A stretch of 64,000 nt of DNA from positions 50,671,136-50,735,135 of the forward strand of contig CP141136.1 of NCBI GenBank assembly GCA_035236585.1, in the 5' to 3' direction. The notes beneath the pieces are model-generated. The model ran no database searches and was not told the DNA's origin. It saw only the letters and a list, made by a program, of their open reading frames with translations. The number at the start of each line of letters is the position of its first letter. Position 1 is the stretch's first letter. This stretch comes from Warburgia ugandensis (Eukaryota > Streptophyta > Magnoliopsida > Canellales > Canellaceae). Of this stretch, positions 45,064-57,480 are shown in pieces. The translations under genes were made by a program, and so were the position numbers.

Positions 45064-45961
45064 GAATCAATCAAAGATCTGGTGTTTTAATGGCCGATCT
45101 AAGATTAGATCAATATAACGGATCATATCGACCACATATATCTGGGTTTTGGAGACTGTTCAACAGTTGATCATGGTGAATGGGTCAAATTAGTTATATA
45201 TCAAGGTGCCGATGACCAATCAATGGCTAGATCATACGAACGTTCATGGATCCATCACAGATCTGACTCTTTGGAAGTAGATCAAAGGTCATATCATAAT
45301 GAATGGTTGGAATTAGTTCAGATATGCCATCTGGAGGTAGATCAATAGTTAAAACATGGCAAGATATAAAGAATAAGTCATAGATCCATCATTCAAATAT
45401 AGATCAATGATTATATCTCAATAGATGGTTAGATTAATCACATATTTGAAAATTTGGTCTAATCAAGGGTCTGGTTATGTTCTACAGTCAAATCATCTCC
45501 TATTAATAAATGAACAGATGTGCTTTGTTCATTGCGATGTAAGGATGCTACAGTCATCATGGATCTCTGATATCCTTCTTGGATTTAGCAGTGCAAGAGG
45601 TGAAAGTCTAAGGGAGTAATGGGGCTCACTGTGTTAACTCAACTCACCAAGACGAGTCAAGAGTAGGTGATACGAGGGAATCACCTTGCCCTAACTTACC
45701 AAAGGAAGGGGGAAACAAGGGAAGAGGAGAGGAACAACTGGGTGTGCTAATTGGCTATGCCAATCGAAAGAAAGTGGGACAGAAAGGTAAAGGCCAAGAG
45801 GGACTGGGGAAAGGAGAAGGCACCGATGGCCGTGTTCAGGCATGGATCTAGTACTACGTGATGTGGGGGAACCTGAGAGAGTTACTGGGAAAAGTTGGGA
45901 GAGGGGGGAGATGGGTCTGCTGGCATGAGGTGGGTGGGGTGATGCAAATGGAAGAATGAAA

Positions 45962-45977
45962 GGGGGGGGGGGGGGGG
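45962..45977. repeat. 16-G homopolymer in the TE-G LTR
   Basis: Uninterrupted run of 16 G within a GC-rich part of the LTR; could also be inflated by sequencing. Confidence 0.8.
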
Positions 45978-46609
45978 ATGAACTAAGCGAGAGTGAAGGA
46001 GGTGGGTGTAGCTGGCCTATCAAGCTGGTCATACCGATAGCGGAAGAGGGGGTATCTAATATATGTGAGCATTGTTTCGATACCATTCGACTTGCCCAGT
46101 CAGAGGACATTGTCTGTTGGCTTGCACAGCAAAGGTGCGTCGTGGCTGGGTGAGTCCGACGGATCTCTGAGCAGATAGGGGATGGATGTTGTGTTTTCCC
46201 CTTTTCTTAGGAGTTCCACCATTTTGTTGCATTCAGGGATGTCATCTAGGGGAGTGGTCAACATGTGGTGGATCAACCCACTATGTGTCGAGTGCGACTC
46301 CACACGTTGAGGGTCGGTCTGCCATGTTAAAAATGAAACCTAGATGGGATGTCATTACCAATTTGGACCGGCTAAATGATGAAAATTTGGGAAATTTTTC
46401 ACCCCAATCTCCATTTTGCGAAAAATTAGTATCATTGGAATCATCATGAAGCGTAATTTCCATTTTTTACAATTTTAAATCCAAATTTTGAGTTTCAGGA
46501 TGGTCACTTCCTTGAAATTTAATTTCCAACCAATTCAATTTCTATTTCAATTCTAATTAAAATATGTTATTATTACCTAAAAATTAACTCAAATTTTGTA
46601 GTTGTTACA

Positions 46610-46624
46610 TTCTTCCCTTATTGT
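46610..46624 (-). promoter_or_regulatory. Polypurine tract of TE-G
   Basis: The minus strand reads ACAATAAGGGAAGAA before the LTR start TGTAACAAC, the decayed equivalent of the TE-A tract. The adjacent AAAATTTCATCTTTAAAAT parallels TE-A at 5012-5035. Confidence 0.75.
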
Positions 46625-47870
46625 AAAAATTTCATCTTTAAAATAGTTCCATGTCATTCCTTGAGTAATTTTAAATGCATTTCATTCCCTAAATTTTCTT
46701 TATATCATTCACCAATAACTTTAGATAGATATTCTTTTGTTCTATTTATTAATATCAATTTTTAGGTTATGATCTAGGCTAGACGGATTTCACAATTTAG
46801 TTTAACCATGGATTTTCTTTCTTGTTTCTCACTTTCTTTATCTATATTAGGTTACTATTCTTTAAAAAAAATTTACTATAACTATTTGCTCACCTACTTG
46901 TTATAATCATAATCTCTAACTTTAATTTAGCCTCTCTTTTCTTATATGTTTCTCTTCTAATTATCTTTATATAAATGTCTTAATATAATCTTCTAACTAG
47001 GTTTCCATGCAAAATCCTTTGATTTCACATTCTTTTCTTTCAAACTTTTTTTATATCTATCTTGCTTCTCATCAAAATTCCATTGAATTATCAAAATTTT
47101 CTAGTTTAATCAAGTTATTTCTAGAGAATTATAATTTCAAGTTTATGCTCTTGGAAAGAACTTGATTCAAAGACATTGTTATTACTAATGTCAATCATTT
47201 CTAAGTTTTATATTTAGATAGTCACCCTATCTCACTTATTTTATTTATTTATTTATACTATCCACTTCCTCTTCACAATGATTATTCTCTTCTCCATTTT
47301 CATTCTTCTCTAACTATATTTTAGTCAATGAAGTTATGCGTATTTCTTTAAGTTGTTCTAAATTCATTATTTAGATTCAAATTACTGTTATAAATCTTTA
47401 TCTCCTCTACTTTAACCTTACCGCATCCCTTGGCTAAATTTTTTACTACTGATCTTCCATAATATCTCAATTATTAATAGTACAAGTCCACTACTTATTT
47501 AGACTAATCCTATGACTCCAAGTTGCCAAGGGATTTTTGTTACTTTAATCATCTCGTAATCCTTTATATAATGATTCTCAACTTAGTATTATACTATAGT
47601 TGTCAAACTCTCCAAAGCTCGATACTCATCATCCATGATAGAACTTGAACTCTCAGAAGATTGTTCATGAAAATGAATCTTCCATCATATACCAACGCTT
47701 TCACTTAGTGATACTAACTCCTATGCTCTCATATTCTGATTGTTTCCCCCAAAAATCATACTACTCCACAAAACACTCCCTTCCTCTTACTTTCACAAGG
47801 ACTATTGTCCTTGTTTCATGGACTCTTATTAACTTTTCTTTATGTGACTAGTTATGAGTGGATTGAATCT
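46625..47870 (-). mobile_element. TE-G internal remnant
   Basis: Only about 1.25 kb separates the two TE-G LTRs, against about 5 kb in TE-A, so most or all of gag-pol is missing. The sequence is AT- and pyrimidine-rich. I could not recover any gag, RT or integrase motif, and the ORF at 47645-47851 matches nothing I know. Confidence 0.6.
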
Positions 47871-47873
47871 GAG

Positions 47874-47889
47874 TTCTAATACTAAACAC
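47874..47889 (-). promoter_or_regulatory. Decayed primer-binding site of TE-G
   Basis: The minus strand reads TTTAGTATTAGAAC, recognisable as TTGGTATCAGAGC with about three changes, a few bases from the LTR start TGTGACACCC. Confidence 0.6.
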
Positions 47890-48376
47890 TGTGACACCCT
47901 GGGTTTTCAAAATACTTTTGAAAAATATTTCAAAATTTAGGATATCCCTTGTTTGAAATTAATTTCAAAACAAAACAGTGAAAATTATTTCTGAAAGTTT
48001 TCTTGAAAATCTCGACTATCATTTTTACACAAAACATAGGATTTTACATTTAAATTATGCTTCATTTGTACCCAAACTCCAATAGTTTTTCCTCTATTTT
48101 TTAGACATATGCACATTTGACCATGCATCCAAACACCTGATAAACAATACAAATATTTTTTTGTTTCTTTGAAAACATATACACAAAGCATATCACTTCC
48201 CAAAACCTCCAGTCACAACTGTATCATAACATATTCCCTAAAATATAATTGAATCTACAATAAGGAATTAAATAGACAATTGCATTCTCCACTAATTAGA
48301 AAGCTAATCTAAGGTTGCAAGGTTTTCCATGTAGATACTTAAAATTTTCCATGTTTTGAACTTCTAAACTCCATAG
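47890..48376 (-). repeat. TE-G 5' LTR, first part (up to the TE-H insertion)
   Basis: Begins TGTGACACCCTGGGTTTTC, mirroring the TE-G 3' LTR at 38269. The LTR is cut at 48376 by TE-H and continues at 61061. The ORF at 47985-48203 is fortuitous. Confidence 0.75.
48372..48376. repeat. Target-site duplication of TE-H, left copy (CATAG)
   Basis: CATAG before the TE-H terminus TGTAACAACC, repeated at 61056-61060. Confidence 0.88.
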
Positions 48377-49479
48377 TGTAACAACCCAAATTTTTGTTAA
48401 TTGATTGAAAAAATCAATTTAGTTTGAATTTTCAAAAATTTTGGGCTAGAATATTAGGTTATTGGAAATTCTCTTTTTATAGTGATTAAAACATAATTTA
48501 AAATTTATAAATTATAAATGTACTAAAAAAATAGATCAAAATGACACTAAGTACATTCAATTCAGAGTTAAAATGAAAAATCCCTAATTTTCTTCATTTT
48601 TATGAATAAAAGGGTAAAATAGTAATTTTACTCATAATCAAGATCTAAGATATCAATATTTAGAATGTACTCAAAAATACAAATCCATTGCCACTAAGTA
48701 CACTCAATTCCAATTTCAGAAGAATAAAATAGAATTTTCTTCATAAAGGGCAAAATGGTCCTTTCACACCCCTATGGGGCCCACAAATGAATCCAATAGC
48801 TAGAAAACATGTAATGAGAGGTCAAACCACTACCAGCTATCCAATGTTAATTTAATATTTAAAAGAATTGAAATATGATAATTACAAGTAATTATGAAAA
48901 ATTCAAAAACACCTAAAAATACCCTCCAAAAATGTTCCTTAAAATTCCTAAACCATCTTGCTTACTTTGAAAAACCAAATCTAGATTCCTTCTTGAAATT
49001 CCAATACTCCTAAAAATCTCCTTTCTTGCACTTTCTCTCTCCTCTCTCTAATTGGAACAAGAGACCTAAATTCAATTAGGCACTCAGTTTTGAAACTCAC
49101 AAATCTCACCATCCATACAATCCTATACTACCTAATCTACAAAATCCCCATATCGATTTCAAGATCCAAAGGTGAAATCACAAAACAAGCAACTATTGGG
49201 CTATCTTATCATCAACGAGTATTTATTTCAAATTGGGCTTCAAATATATATTCTTTCCCCAATCAAGTAGGTGGAACCATTCTTATACTTATTTCTTGTT
49301 GTTTTATGTAATTTTTATTTTTTTGTAATTAGTTTTAGGTTAAAATTTATAAAAATAAAGTAAGGACAAGAACCCTTCAATTCTTGACGATGGAAGGCTC
49401 AGATGGAAAATCTAAGGCATCTAAGCAATCAAGAAGGGATTGATTGGACGATCCACACAGACTGTCTGATCTCCCAATT

Positions 49480-49690
49480 TGGATTGGCTCCCATGGCATG
49501 CTGCAAAAAGCGCCACAGGAATGCGCACTGCAGGAGTGTTTCTATGTACGTATGCCACGTGCAACTCTGTTCCAACAAAACGATGGCGCGATAGTGCCGG
49601 TACCAGGGGAAATGCATCATGCGCATGTCCCCGTGACGGGCACGTGGCGATTGTCCACCCGACTAGTCCACTTGACCAAATTTGCCTGAC
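49480..49690. other. CpG-rich block in the TE-H 5' LTR
   Basis: GC-rich stretch with many GCGC and CACGTG-like steps. It is strongly diverged from its partner at 57260-57480 while the flanks remain alike. Several overlapping ORFs on both strands are compositional. Confidence 0.7.
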
Positions 49691-50805
49691 CATTCCATTT
49701 TGCCCAACCGTTCCTCCTGTTTGATCTAAACCGCCCATTCCACTAGGCCTAGATCAAATCTGGACCCAAGGTACAACTATGAACTTCACAGCTTAATTGT
49801 GCGGTCATCTGAACTCCAAATTGAGATCTTAAAGAAGTTATGGAAAGCTTATAACTCTATTTTCTTTTGAAATCATAACATTTAGAAAATTCTTCATGAA
49901 ACTTTATGTATTTAAGAATTAAGCTTCTAATTTTCATGATCTTTAAGATCTGAGATGATCAGATCTTAGGGATTTAATTTAATGATGACATAATGTTAAA
50001 ATAAAGTGATATCCATGACTTATTTGGACAGATCTAAGATAAATTGAGGGATCTACCCTTTATGGTAGAAAAACCATAAAAATACAAAGGGACCCACTTG
50101 ATAAAGAAGATCAAGTATGATCAGACCCTTGGGATGGATTGACTGAATGATATTATGATGGAATCCATTGAGATCATAGATTGAATATGACCAAACACAA
50201 AGGGATGTGATCTTGGACCTTAAGGGAGTAAAAGCCCTAGATCAAAAGGAAAAGACATAAGATCTAATGGTTGGATCATAAGTAAAAGCTTTAATAATGA
50301 GAAATGGGTTAGATTGAGTTTTGCATTGCTTTCATTTTATTTATTTCATGAATATAGGATCCATGATAGATTATTTTAGTATATCTTCATTTCAAATGTC
50401 CATAAAATTATTCATGAAGGATGAATTGTAACCTAGGACCATATTGTTATGATTTTATGTAATTGTAACTTAGGACCATTCTAGAACTTCATGTTAGATT
50501 AGACTATGATATGAGATGGTACCTTAGGTCCATGATAGTTTAATTTAAGTTTATTAGATAAAGTACATTAGTTAGAAATCATGTTAGTATAATCTTAAGT
50601 ACCTTGTACCATTATCATTAGGTTGTTCAATTATGTAGTTTTATGCTTTAAAGTTATAATTCATTTATGGTTAAATTTGATTAATAGATTTAATTGTAAA
50701 AGTAGTTATGAGATAAAGAGCATAAAACACCAAAAATGAAATCTAACGAGAAAGTAGAGTTTCATGACACAAATAAGACTAAATTATTTACCTTGGACTT
50801 AATTA

Positions 50806-51115
50806 GTATGGGCTATAGTTAGTAGGACAATATAAGGATTATCAAATCCTTGGCCCAAACTAGGAGAATAATAAAACCCATGAATGACATTTTAAATGCT
50901 TATAGATTTAATTAAAATCAATTAGAAAGAGTACTTAGGGTTAACATGCTCATAGGAACCTAATGAAAGGTTGAGCTAAGGTCACTCTAGTGAATGCTGA
51001 ACATGGTGGTTAAGGGGCTTCTCTAATAGAGCCTCTCTCTTCCCCTACCTTCTGTTGACGTTTGCGAGATCTAAACGTCTCCTTACATGAGGATTGAAGT
51101 AACCACTTTGTGTTC
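50806..51115 (+). other. Leader module, TE-H 5' LTR copy
   Basis: Reverse complement of the TE-A module, hence the same orientation relative to the element. CGTTTGCGAGATCTAAACG keeps the 5-bp stem; the GAGC hairpin has one broken pair (AGAGCCTCTCTCT). Confidence 0.7.
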
Positions 51116-53261
51116 AAACATTCAGCTAATAAGCCTTAGCCAATTGGAAATAAGAAGAGCAGTCTAGACTTAGGATGAAATAAGTAATCTTCAACCAGTA
51201 AAAAATTAACTAGTTGAATAATAATAATAAGAGCATAAAATTTTAGTAAATTATCTAACCCTAATAAAAATTGTAAGTAAGATAAGGATGATCAAACAAG
51301 ATTCATTGTATCTTGAATGATCAAGAACAATAAAAATAATAGCATTGTATTGTACTTAGTATGCATGTTTATTAGTATGTATGCTATAGATCAAATCTAG
51401 ATCATTAGATTAGATAATCCAAACCCTTGATCAAATATGATTCAAGGAAAAGAACCAATATCATCCTCCTTAGGGATGATCAAATAACTAAACTTAGATC
51501 AAAGAAGAACTAGATGACAGAAGATCTATGCCCTTGATCTTTATCAACAAGAATAGATTGTTGCTCAAAGGATCTATGAAAGATCAAGATCAAAGAGATG
51601 GATACACAAAGACTTAAAGAATTAGGTCTAAAAGGTTAGAAGATCATTCTAACCATCAAATCTATTGATCAATAGGATAAAATACTATCTGAGGAAGATA
51701 GATTATATGGATGATAAGAACACAAGACAGATCTAGATCCTTTATATCAAAGGACAAGATTAGATAAAGAATATAGATAGGAGATTATCTACAATTGTAC
51801 AACACTTGACAGTATGTATGGATTTACAGATTTCATACGTTAATCAGGATCATGGAAGATTTGAAGAGATGAATCACTACTTGAAGGTAGAAGGATTTTA
51901 TGAATGCATCTACATGAGAAGTACATGTTGTATACATGATCTTATGTCTAACAATGTTGACAAGTATAATGGAAATACTTGTATAAAAACGATTGAAAAC
52001 CCGTATGATCAAACCAAAACACATATGAAATGGTTAAGTTAGAATTGAGGAATATACTCTAAGTGATATGGAACTAGAAGATATTCCAACCCTAAGTAAA
52101 CAGACAGACCGTCTGATACGTATGAAAATTACTTTACATACAAGCACGGAAGCTTGTGGTTTTGTTTTAAACAGGCATAGGCCTATGGATGCTATGTTAG
52201 GAGAGTTAGTAGGGTTTGGCCACTTGCTCTCTAAATCTTGTTATTATATGAATACAAATCTTAAATCAGGCTAAAAATAGAGTGGGGCAATTATGGGAAG
52301 GTCGCCACTATGATAGCCATGGTCCTCCCTGTACAAACATGGATATTGTGATTTCCATCGAGGATGGTATAGGTGGATTATTGAGCAGTTATTCGAGTGC
52401 ACTAGTACGGATTTTGACTACATGCATAGTAGTTCTTTGTGTATTTTTGCATTATGATGCATGGCATAGTGAAATGCCTTATGATATGGCTTGATGAGAT
52501 GCTAGGTAATCGTGGGTTGCTTATACTACCCAAATGAGGGAGTATTTCCAATAGAGTCTAGATGGTTTATCAACTCAGCATAAGCTGGATATGATTATGT
52601 TTTGAGATATTAACTATATTGACAATTTTGACCATATGCATATATCTATACATAGTATACTGTATGTATGCGTAAGGATGTACATGTATGACAAAGTATA
52701 GAGATTGCTCCATGAGTATGAATGATAGGATAATGAAGTATTAGGATTATACTATTAAAGTTTTATGCTTCTTGAATCCCCTACCAAGCATAACTTGCTG
52801 AGATATTGTAAATATTTCAATGCTTACTGCATCTCTGGTACAGAGAAAGAGAATTAGGAGCTCAAGATCTAAGAAGACTTGGAAGAATAATCAATTAGGG
52901 TATATCCCTTGATGACATGTATTTTATTTGGGAGCATTGTGTTGTATTGAGAGTTTCTAATGTATGATAAGGTTTGAAGTTTGGATTATGTAATTTAGAC
53001 AAGCATTGTACTGAGACTACAGTGTACTGTGAACCATTGGATGGATTTTGGAATTTAATAAAAATATATTCCTCCAATGAAATTTTATCTTGTACAAAAA
53101 TTCTACTTATGTTATCTATGAAGTGATGACTTGAGTTTTTGAAAACAAGTTCTAAGGAAAAGAAATTTTGGTGATTTGTTTTATGAATAATTTTTACTAC
53201 TAAGGGCCCTGCCTTTGAAAAATGTATTACAAAATGTGTTACAAAGACCTGAGTCATCACA

Positions 53262-53276
53262 GTTGGTATCAAAGCC
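53262..53276 (+). promoter_or_regulatory. Primer-binding site of TE-H (Met-tRNA type)
   Basis: GTTGGTATCAAAGCC immediately after the LTR end; one base from TGGTATCAGAGC. Confidence 0.9.
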
Positions 53277-54286
53277 ATTCATTGAGTCACAGCACCATAC
53301 CCTTATGTTCAATATAAAAATGACAATCCAATAAGAGGATGAGAAATAGTGAGTGAATAATATGTAAAATAGTATTTGATGAGAATGAGTAGAGACTGAG
53401 TTATGTGATCAACTCATTAGTTAAGAATAAGTATAGGAAGAGTTAGGTGATTGACTCATTAGGTGAGGAGTTAATGTAATTAACTCATGAAGGACTAGTG
53501 GAGCATAAGTAGATATTACTTAGTGAAATAACTAAGAGTACTACTTAGTGAGTTAATGATATCAATGTAGGGAATAATAAGTTTAGAAACAAGTAAGGAA
53601 AACCTTAGAATAGAGGAAGATGTAATGTATGATATTCAGGTATGACCTAAAAGTTTAAGTAAAGATACTTGTAGAAATAAAATACATTAATATAGCTATT
53701 ATTAGGAGAAATAATGGAGATTAAGAGAAAGAGCTGATAAATTGGAAAAAAAAAAAAAAAAAAAAAAGGCAGGGGGCATGGAAAGGATGAGGAAGGATAA
53801 AATCCAACCTTTATAGGAAATGTGAAATAGAAAGTTATGAGAAATAGATATTATAGATAAAACCTTAGAATTATTACAAATTTTGAAATTAATAATAATA
53901 AATAATAAATATAAATGTAAGAGTTACAATTACTACATAGGTGTAGTAATATGAGAATTAGTTAAAGGATTTAATCATCAAAACAGAGATGATCTTATTT
54001 AAGAAGAATTTAAGGAGACATGTAAATATCTTCAAAATTTGTGAATGAGAAGAGTTTTAATAAAGATAAATAAGGAGATAAAATTTAGAGGAATATTGAT
54101 TCAACTATATGATAGAATTGAAATATGGAATTAATTAGGGACTATAATTTGCATTGATGATAGAATGGAAAGTGAAGACCTATAAATGAATATGGATATT
54201 AATATGATGAATTTAGGAATATTGATTCTACTTATATGATAGAAATGGTTGTATGGAATAGTGATAGGAATTTTAGTTGATGAGCA
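53277..54286 (+). other. TE-H untranslated leader
   Basis: About 1 kb of AT-rich sequence without an ORF, between primer site and gag. It includes repeated GAGTTA/ACTCATTAGT motifs (53385-53560) and the poly(A) run at 53746. TE-A has only about 0.5 kb here. Confidence 0.6.
53746..53767. repeat. 22-A homopolymer in the TE-H leader
   Basis: Run of 22 A. There is no target duplication or SINE-like sequence around it, so I treat it as a simple repeat. Confidence 0.85.
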
Positions 54287-55497
54287 GATGCCGCCAAAGT
54301 GAGTCACATGGTAGACAGCTCAAAATACTTTAGAAGATAATATCAAGAGATTAACAATGGATAATGTGGAAGAGATGGTAACAAGAGTATTGAGGAACCT
54401 TCTTCCTCACATTCAATAGCCCCAAAGTTCATCACCTCCAGTAGAAGTACCAAGTACTCAGGCTCAAGCTCAGCCTAAAGTGAGGCACAATATACCAACA
54501 GCAACACCAAATACTCCCACACCAGTACAGGCTCAATCTTCCCTTGTACCAAGTGAAGAAGTTAGAAATTCTCCATTAACACTAGAAAAGGTTGACAAAA
54601 TGATGGAAGGTTTCGAAAGATGGCTATAGGGTATAATGGAAAGGGTGAAGTTGTGAAGGTTGAGGAGAGGATATATGAAATAGAAAGGACTTTCAGTGCA
54701 CTACGTACTCCTCCATGGTTGACGGTTAAATTTGCCACCTATCTATTAAAACAAGAAGCTACATTTTGGTGGATATTAGCTGACAATACCTTCTTCTCAA
54801 GTTCTAAAGATACCACATGAGAGGAATTCAAGAAAGTCTTCAACCACAAATATTTTTCTACTCGTGTACTAATAAGAAAGATGATTGAGTTTCTAGAACT
54901 TAGACAAGGAAACATGTTAGTGGTTGAGTATGACAATAAATTTACACTATTAAGGAGATTTGTGACTCATGTGTGTAACACTGAAGCACACATAGTGAAT
55001 CAGTTCATGGAAGGGTTGCACTCAGAGCTGAAGGTGAAAGTAATGTGTACTAAACCCATGACTTTGGCAGATTGTGTGGAGATGGCATCAAAGTTTGAAG
55101 AAGAATTACAAAAGAACCAAATCACTAAATTTGGTGAAGGAGGGAACTATAATCAGAGGTCTTTTCAGAAGGGCAAGAGACCCCTAAACAATTTTGCACA
55201 TCTAAGAAATCATACAAAAAGAAGGCCATGTCCCAAATGTAGAAGGTTCCACCCTAGAAATATGTGTCCTACTCCAATACAGCTGAGGCCCCCTATGAGA
55301 TGTTATAATTGTGGGGAAATTGGGCACATTGCCAACAACTTCACAAACCTTTGGCAGTTAAGGAGGTGAATTCGAAGAATATCCCTCAGCATCAAGGAAG
55401 GGTATTCGCTATCATTGATGGCGAGGTTGAACCATCCAAAGGAAAGATGGAAGGTACTATGTGTATGCCTTATAGTGATGCAAAAATTTCTTTATGA
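54287..55497 (+). pseudogene. gag: TE-H gag and start of protease, degraded
   Basis: Starts MPPK like TE-A gag, with stops at codons 5 and 9. The linker PPVEVPSTQAQAQP and SSLVPSEEV match TE-A. A 1-bp deletion near 54605 shifts the frame. The capsid domain follows in two open stretches (54620-54820: ERIYEIERTFSALRTP, FWWILADNTFFSSSK; 54881-55369: EFLELRQGNMLVVEYDNKFT, DCVEMASKFEEELQK). The knuckle CYNCGEIGHIANNF has lost its last Cys to Phe. QHQGRVFAIIDGE at about 55385 is the protease leader; the reading stops before the DSG motif. Confidence 0.88.
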
Positions 55498-56025
55498 TGA
55501 ATTTGCATAAATTTATCCTTAGAAGATTGTTACAAAGAACAATAGTTGAAATTATACAATCAAGAAATATGTTATTTTGGTAGATAGTTTAAGGACTACA
55601 CATATTAGGGAAAATATGCCAAAACTATATATGTTGAAAAGGAATGAGGATGAGCAATACAAGTTAGAATAGAAAAGTATGAAGTATTAAAGGATTGGTG
55701 AAAATAAGGTATAGAAATTTAGTATACTAGTCAAGAGAAATAGGAAGTTATGAACAAAAAGGTAACTCAATTTAAGAGTTATTAATCCTTTTGAAAGGTT
55801 TAGCAAAGAATCAAGTTAAGTGATTAATGCATAAACATTATTAGTGAGATGTGTGTTATGTCCCAAAAATAGGATTTTTACCTTTAAGAAAAATATAACA
55901 TGAACTATGAATGAAAGGAAATGGAGGTTTCCTTAAGTGGCAAGGCCACATGAGCAAACTTATGAACGAGTTAATAAAAACTCATAAGAAAGTTGAAATG
56001 CCAATTTCGAGGACTAAATTATTAT
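55498..56025 (+). other. TE-H region where pol should be
   Basis: About 0.53 kb of AT-rich sequence without pol motifs, where TE-A has some 3.3 kb of PR-RT-RH-IN. The last part, CCAATTTCGAGGACTAAATTA (split motif near 56000-56020), matches the end of TE-A pol, so an internal deletion joined the protease start to the 3' end. Confidence 0.7.
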
Positions 56026-56038
56026 AAGGGGGGAAGGT
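56026..56038 (+). promoter_or_regulatory. Polypurine tract of TE-H
   Basis: AAGGGGGGAAGGT before the 3' LTR; nearly identical to the TE-A tract. Confidence 0.9.
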
Positions 56039-56615
56039 TATAATAACCCCAATTTTTGTTAATTGATGGAGAAAATCAACTGAGTTTGAATTTTCAGAAA
56101 TTACTAGCTAGCATATTAGGTTATTGGAAATTCTCTTCTTATAGGGTTTAAAAACATAATTTAAAGCTTAGAAATTATGAATGTACTAAAAAAATCGATC
56201 AAAATGACACTAAGTACATTCAATTTTGAGTTAAAATGAAAAATCCCTAAGTTTCTTCATTTTTATGAATAAAAGGGTAAAATAGTAATTTTACCCATAA
56301 ATGAGATCTAAGACATCAATATTTAGAATTTAATAAAAAATATAAATCCAATTCTACTAAGTATGCTCAATTCTGAGTTCAAGAGGATAAAATGGATTTT
56401 TCTCCACAAAGGGCAAAATGGTCCTTTCACACCCCTGTAGGGCCCACAAGGGGCCCACAAACAAATCCAATGGCAAGAAAACATGTAATAAGTGGTCAAA
56501 CTACTACCAGCTACTAGTGGAGAAGAGGGTAGTAGTGGAGGATCCAATGTTAATTTAATATTTAAAAGAATTGAAACATGATAATTACAAGTAATTATGA
56601 AAAATTCAAAACATC

Positions 56616-56623
56616 TATAAATA
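56616..56623 (+). promoter_or_regulatory. TATA box of the TE-H 3' LTR
   Basis: ATCTATAAATACACCTCC, 577 bp into the LTR, matching the TE-A box. Confidence 0.7.
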
Positions 56624-57259
56624 CACCTCCAAAAATGATCCTTAAAATTCTCACAAAATCATCTTGCTTACTCAAAAAACCTAGATCTAGATTCCTTTCT
56701 GAAATTCCACAACTCCAAAAAAATCTCCCTTCTTGCACTTTCTCTCTCCTCTCTCTAATTGGAACAATAGACCTAAATTCAATTAGGCACTCAGTTCTAG
56801 ATTAAAACTCACAAATCCCACAATCCGTGCAATTCTAGACTACCTAATCTAAAAAACCCCCAAATCAATTTCAAGATCCAAAGGTCAAATCAACAGGAAA
56901 TCACAAAATAAGCGACTATTGAGCTATCTTATCATCAACAAGCATTTATTTCAAATTGGGCTTCAAATTTATGTTCTTTCTCCAATCAAGTAGGTGAAAC
57001 CACTTTTTATACTTATTTCATGTTGTTTTATGTAATTTTTATTTTTTTGTAATTAGTTTTATGTTAAAATTTATAAAAATAAAGTAAGGACCAAAACCCT
57101 TCAATTTTGGATGATGGAGGGCTCAAATGGAAAATATGAGTTATCCAATTGATCGAGAAGGGTCCAAAACCCCTATGGTAGAAATTTTAAGATTTTTTAT
57201 TAAGTTTTGAGGCCTTAATTGTAAAGGGATTGATTGGACAGTCCAAATGGACTACCTGA

Positions 57260-57480
57260 TCTCCCAATTTGGATTGGTTCCCAGGGTACACTAGGAAACG
57301 GCACACAAAAATGTGCCCTGTGAGAGCGTTTTCACGTGCACGTGATGTGTGTGTGACGCCGTTTCGACAGAATGGTTGGGCAATAGCGCCAATCCTGGGG
57401 GGAGCTCGTCACACGTGCATCCTAGTGATGGGCGCACGACAATCGTCTGCCCTACCGCTCTGCCCGACCATCCATTGCAC
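57260..57480. other. CpG-rich block in the TE-H 3' LTR
   Basis: Counterpart of 49480-49690, with CACGTGCACGTGATGTGTG and GACGCCGTTTCGAC. By eye it shares far less with its partner than the surrounding LTR does. Confidence 0.7.

Larger units (their letters stand above)
38269..46609 (-). repeat. TE-G 3' LTR, interrupted by a LINE
   Basis: Plus-strand ends TGTGACGACC (38269) and GTTGTTACA (46609), so in element sense TGTAACAACT...GGTCGTCACA as in TE-A. Removing the LINE and one copy of its target duplication leaves about 5.0 kb. The part from 38269 to 40640 matches 47890-48376 plus 61061-63560, the other TE-G LTR, with clear divergence, so TE-G is old. It contains the conserved hairpin, two tandem arrays, a GATCA-rich part (41300-41735, 45064-45560) and a GC-rich part (45640-46160). 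ORFs at 38561-38797, 39454-39765, 40123-40308, 45425-45619 and 45691-46463 look fortuitous. Confidence 0.8.
48377..53261 (+). repeat. TE-H 5' LTR
   Basis: 4,885-bp LTR with ends TGTAACAACC...GAGTCATCACA. It is colinear with 56039-61055 and, inverted, with the TE-A LTRs. The TATA position reads CTAAAAATACC (about 48913) instead of CTATAAATACACC. It lacks about 80 bp found in the right copy at 57150-57230. The leader module lies inverted at 50806-51115; the hairpin at 52800-52835 is decayed. ORFs at 49403-49738, 51806-52494 and 52895-53278 are fortuitous. Confidence 0.92.

Noticed and set aside
45691-46463. Cluster of overlapping ORFs on both strands in a GC-rich region
   Set aside because: They overlap each other, include the G homopolymer, and lie inside the TE-G LTR.
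49403-49738. Five overlapping ORFs of 63-105 residues
   Set aside because: Composition of the CpG-rich LTR block; the homologous block at 57260-57480 does not preserve any of them.
51806-52494. ORFs recurring at 52068-52494 and 59863-60291, which could suggest a conserved gene
   Set aside because: Both sites are the same part of the two TE-H LTRs. Their similarity is that of the LTR and the frames end at different points.
53746-53767. Poly(A) run as the tail of a SINE or processed pseudogene
   Set aside because: No target duplication and no SINE-like body or coding remnant upstream.
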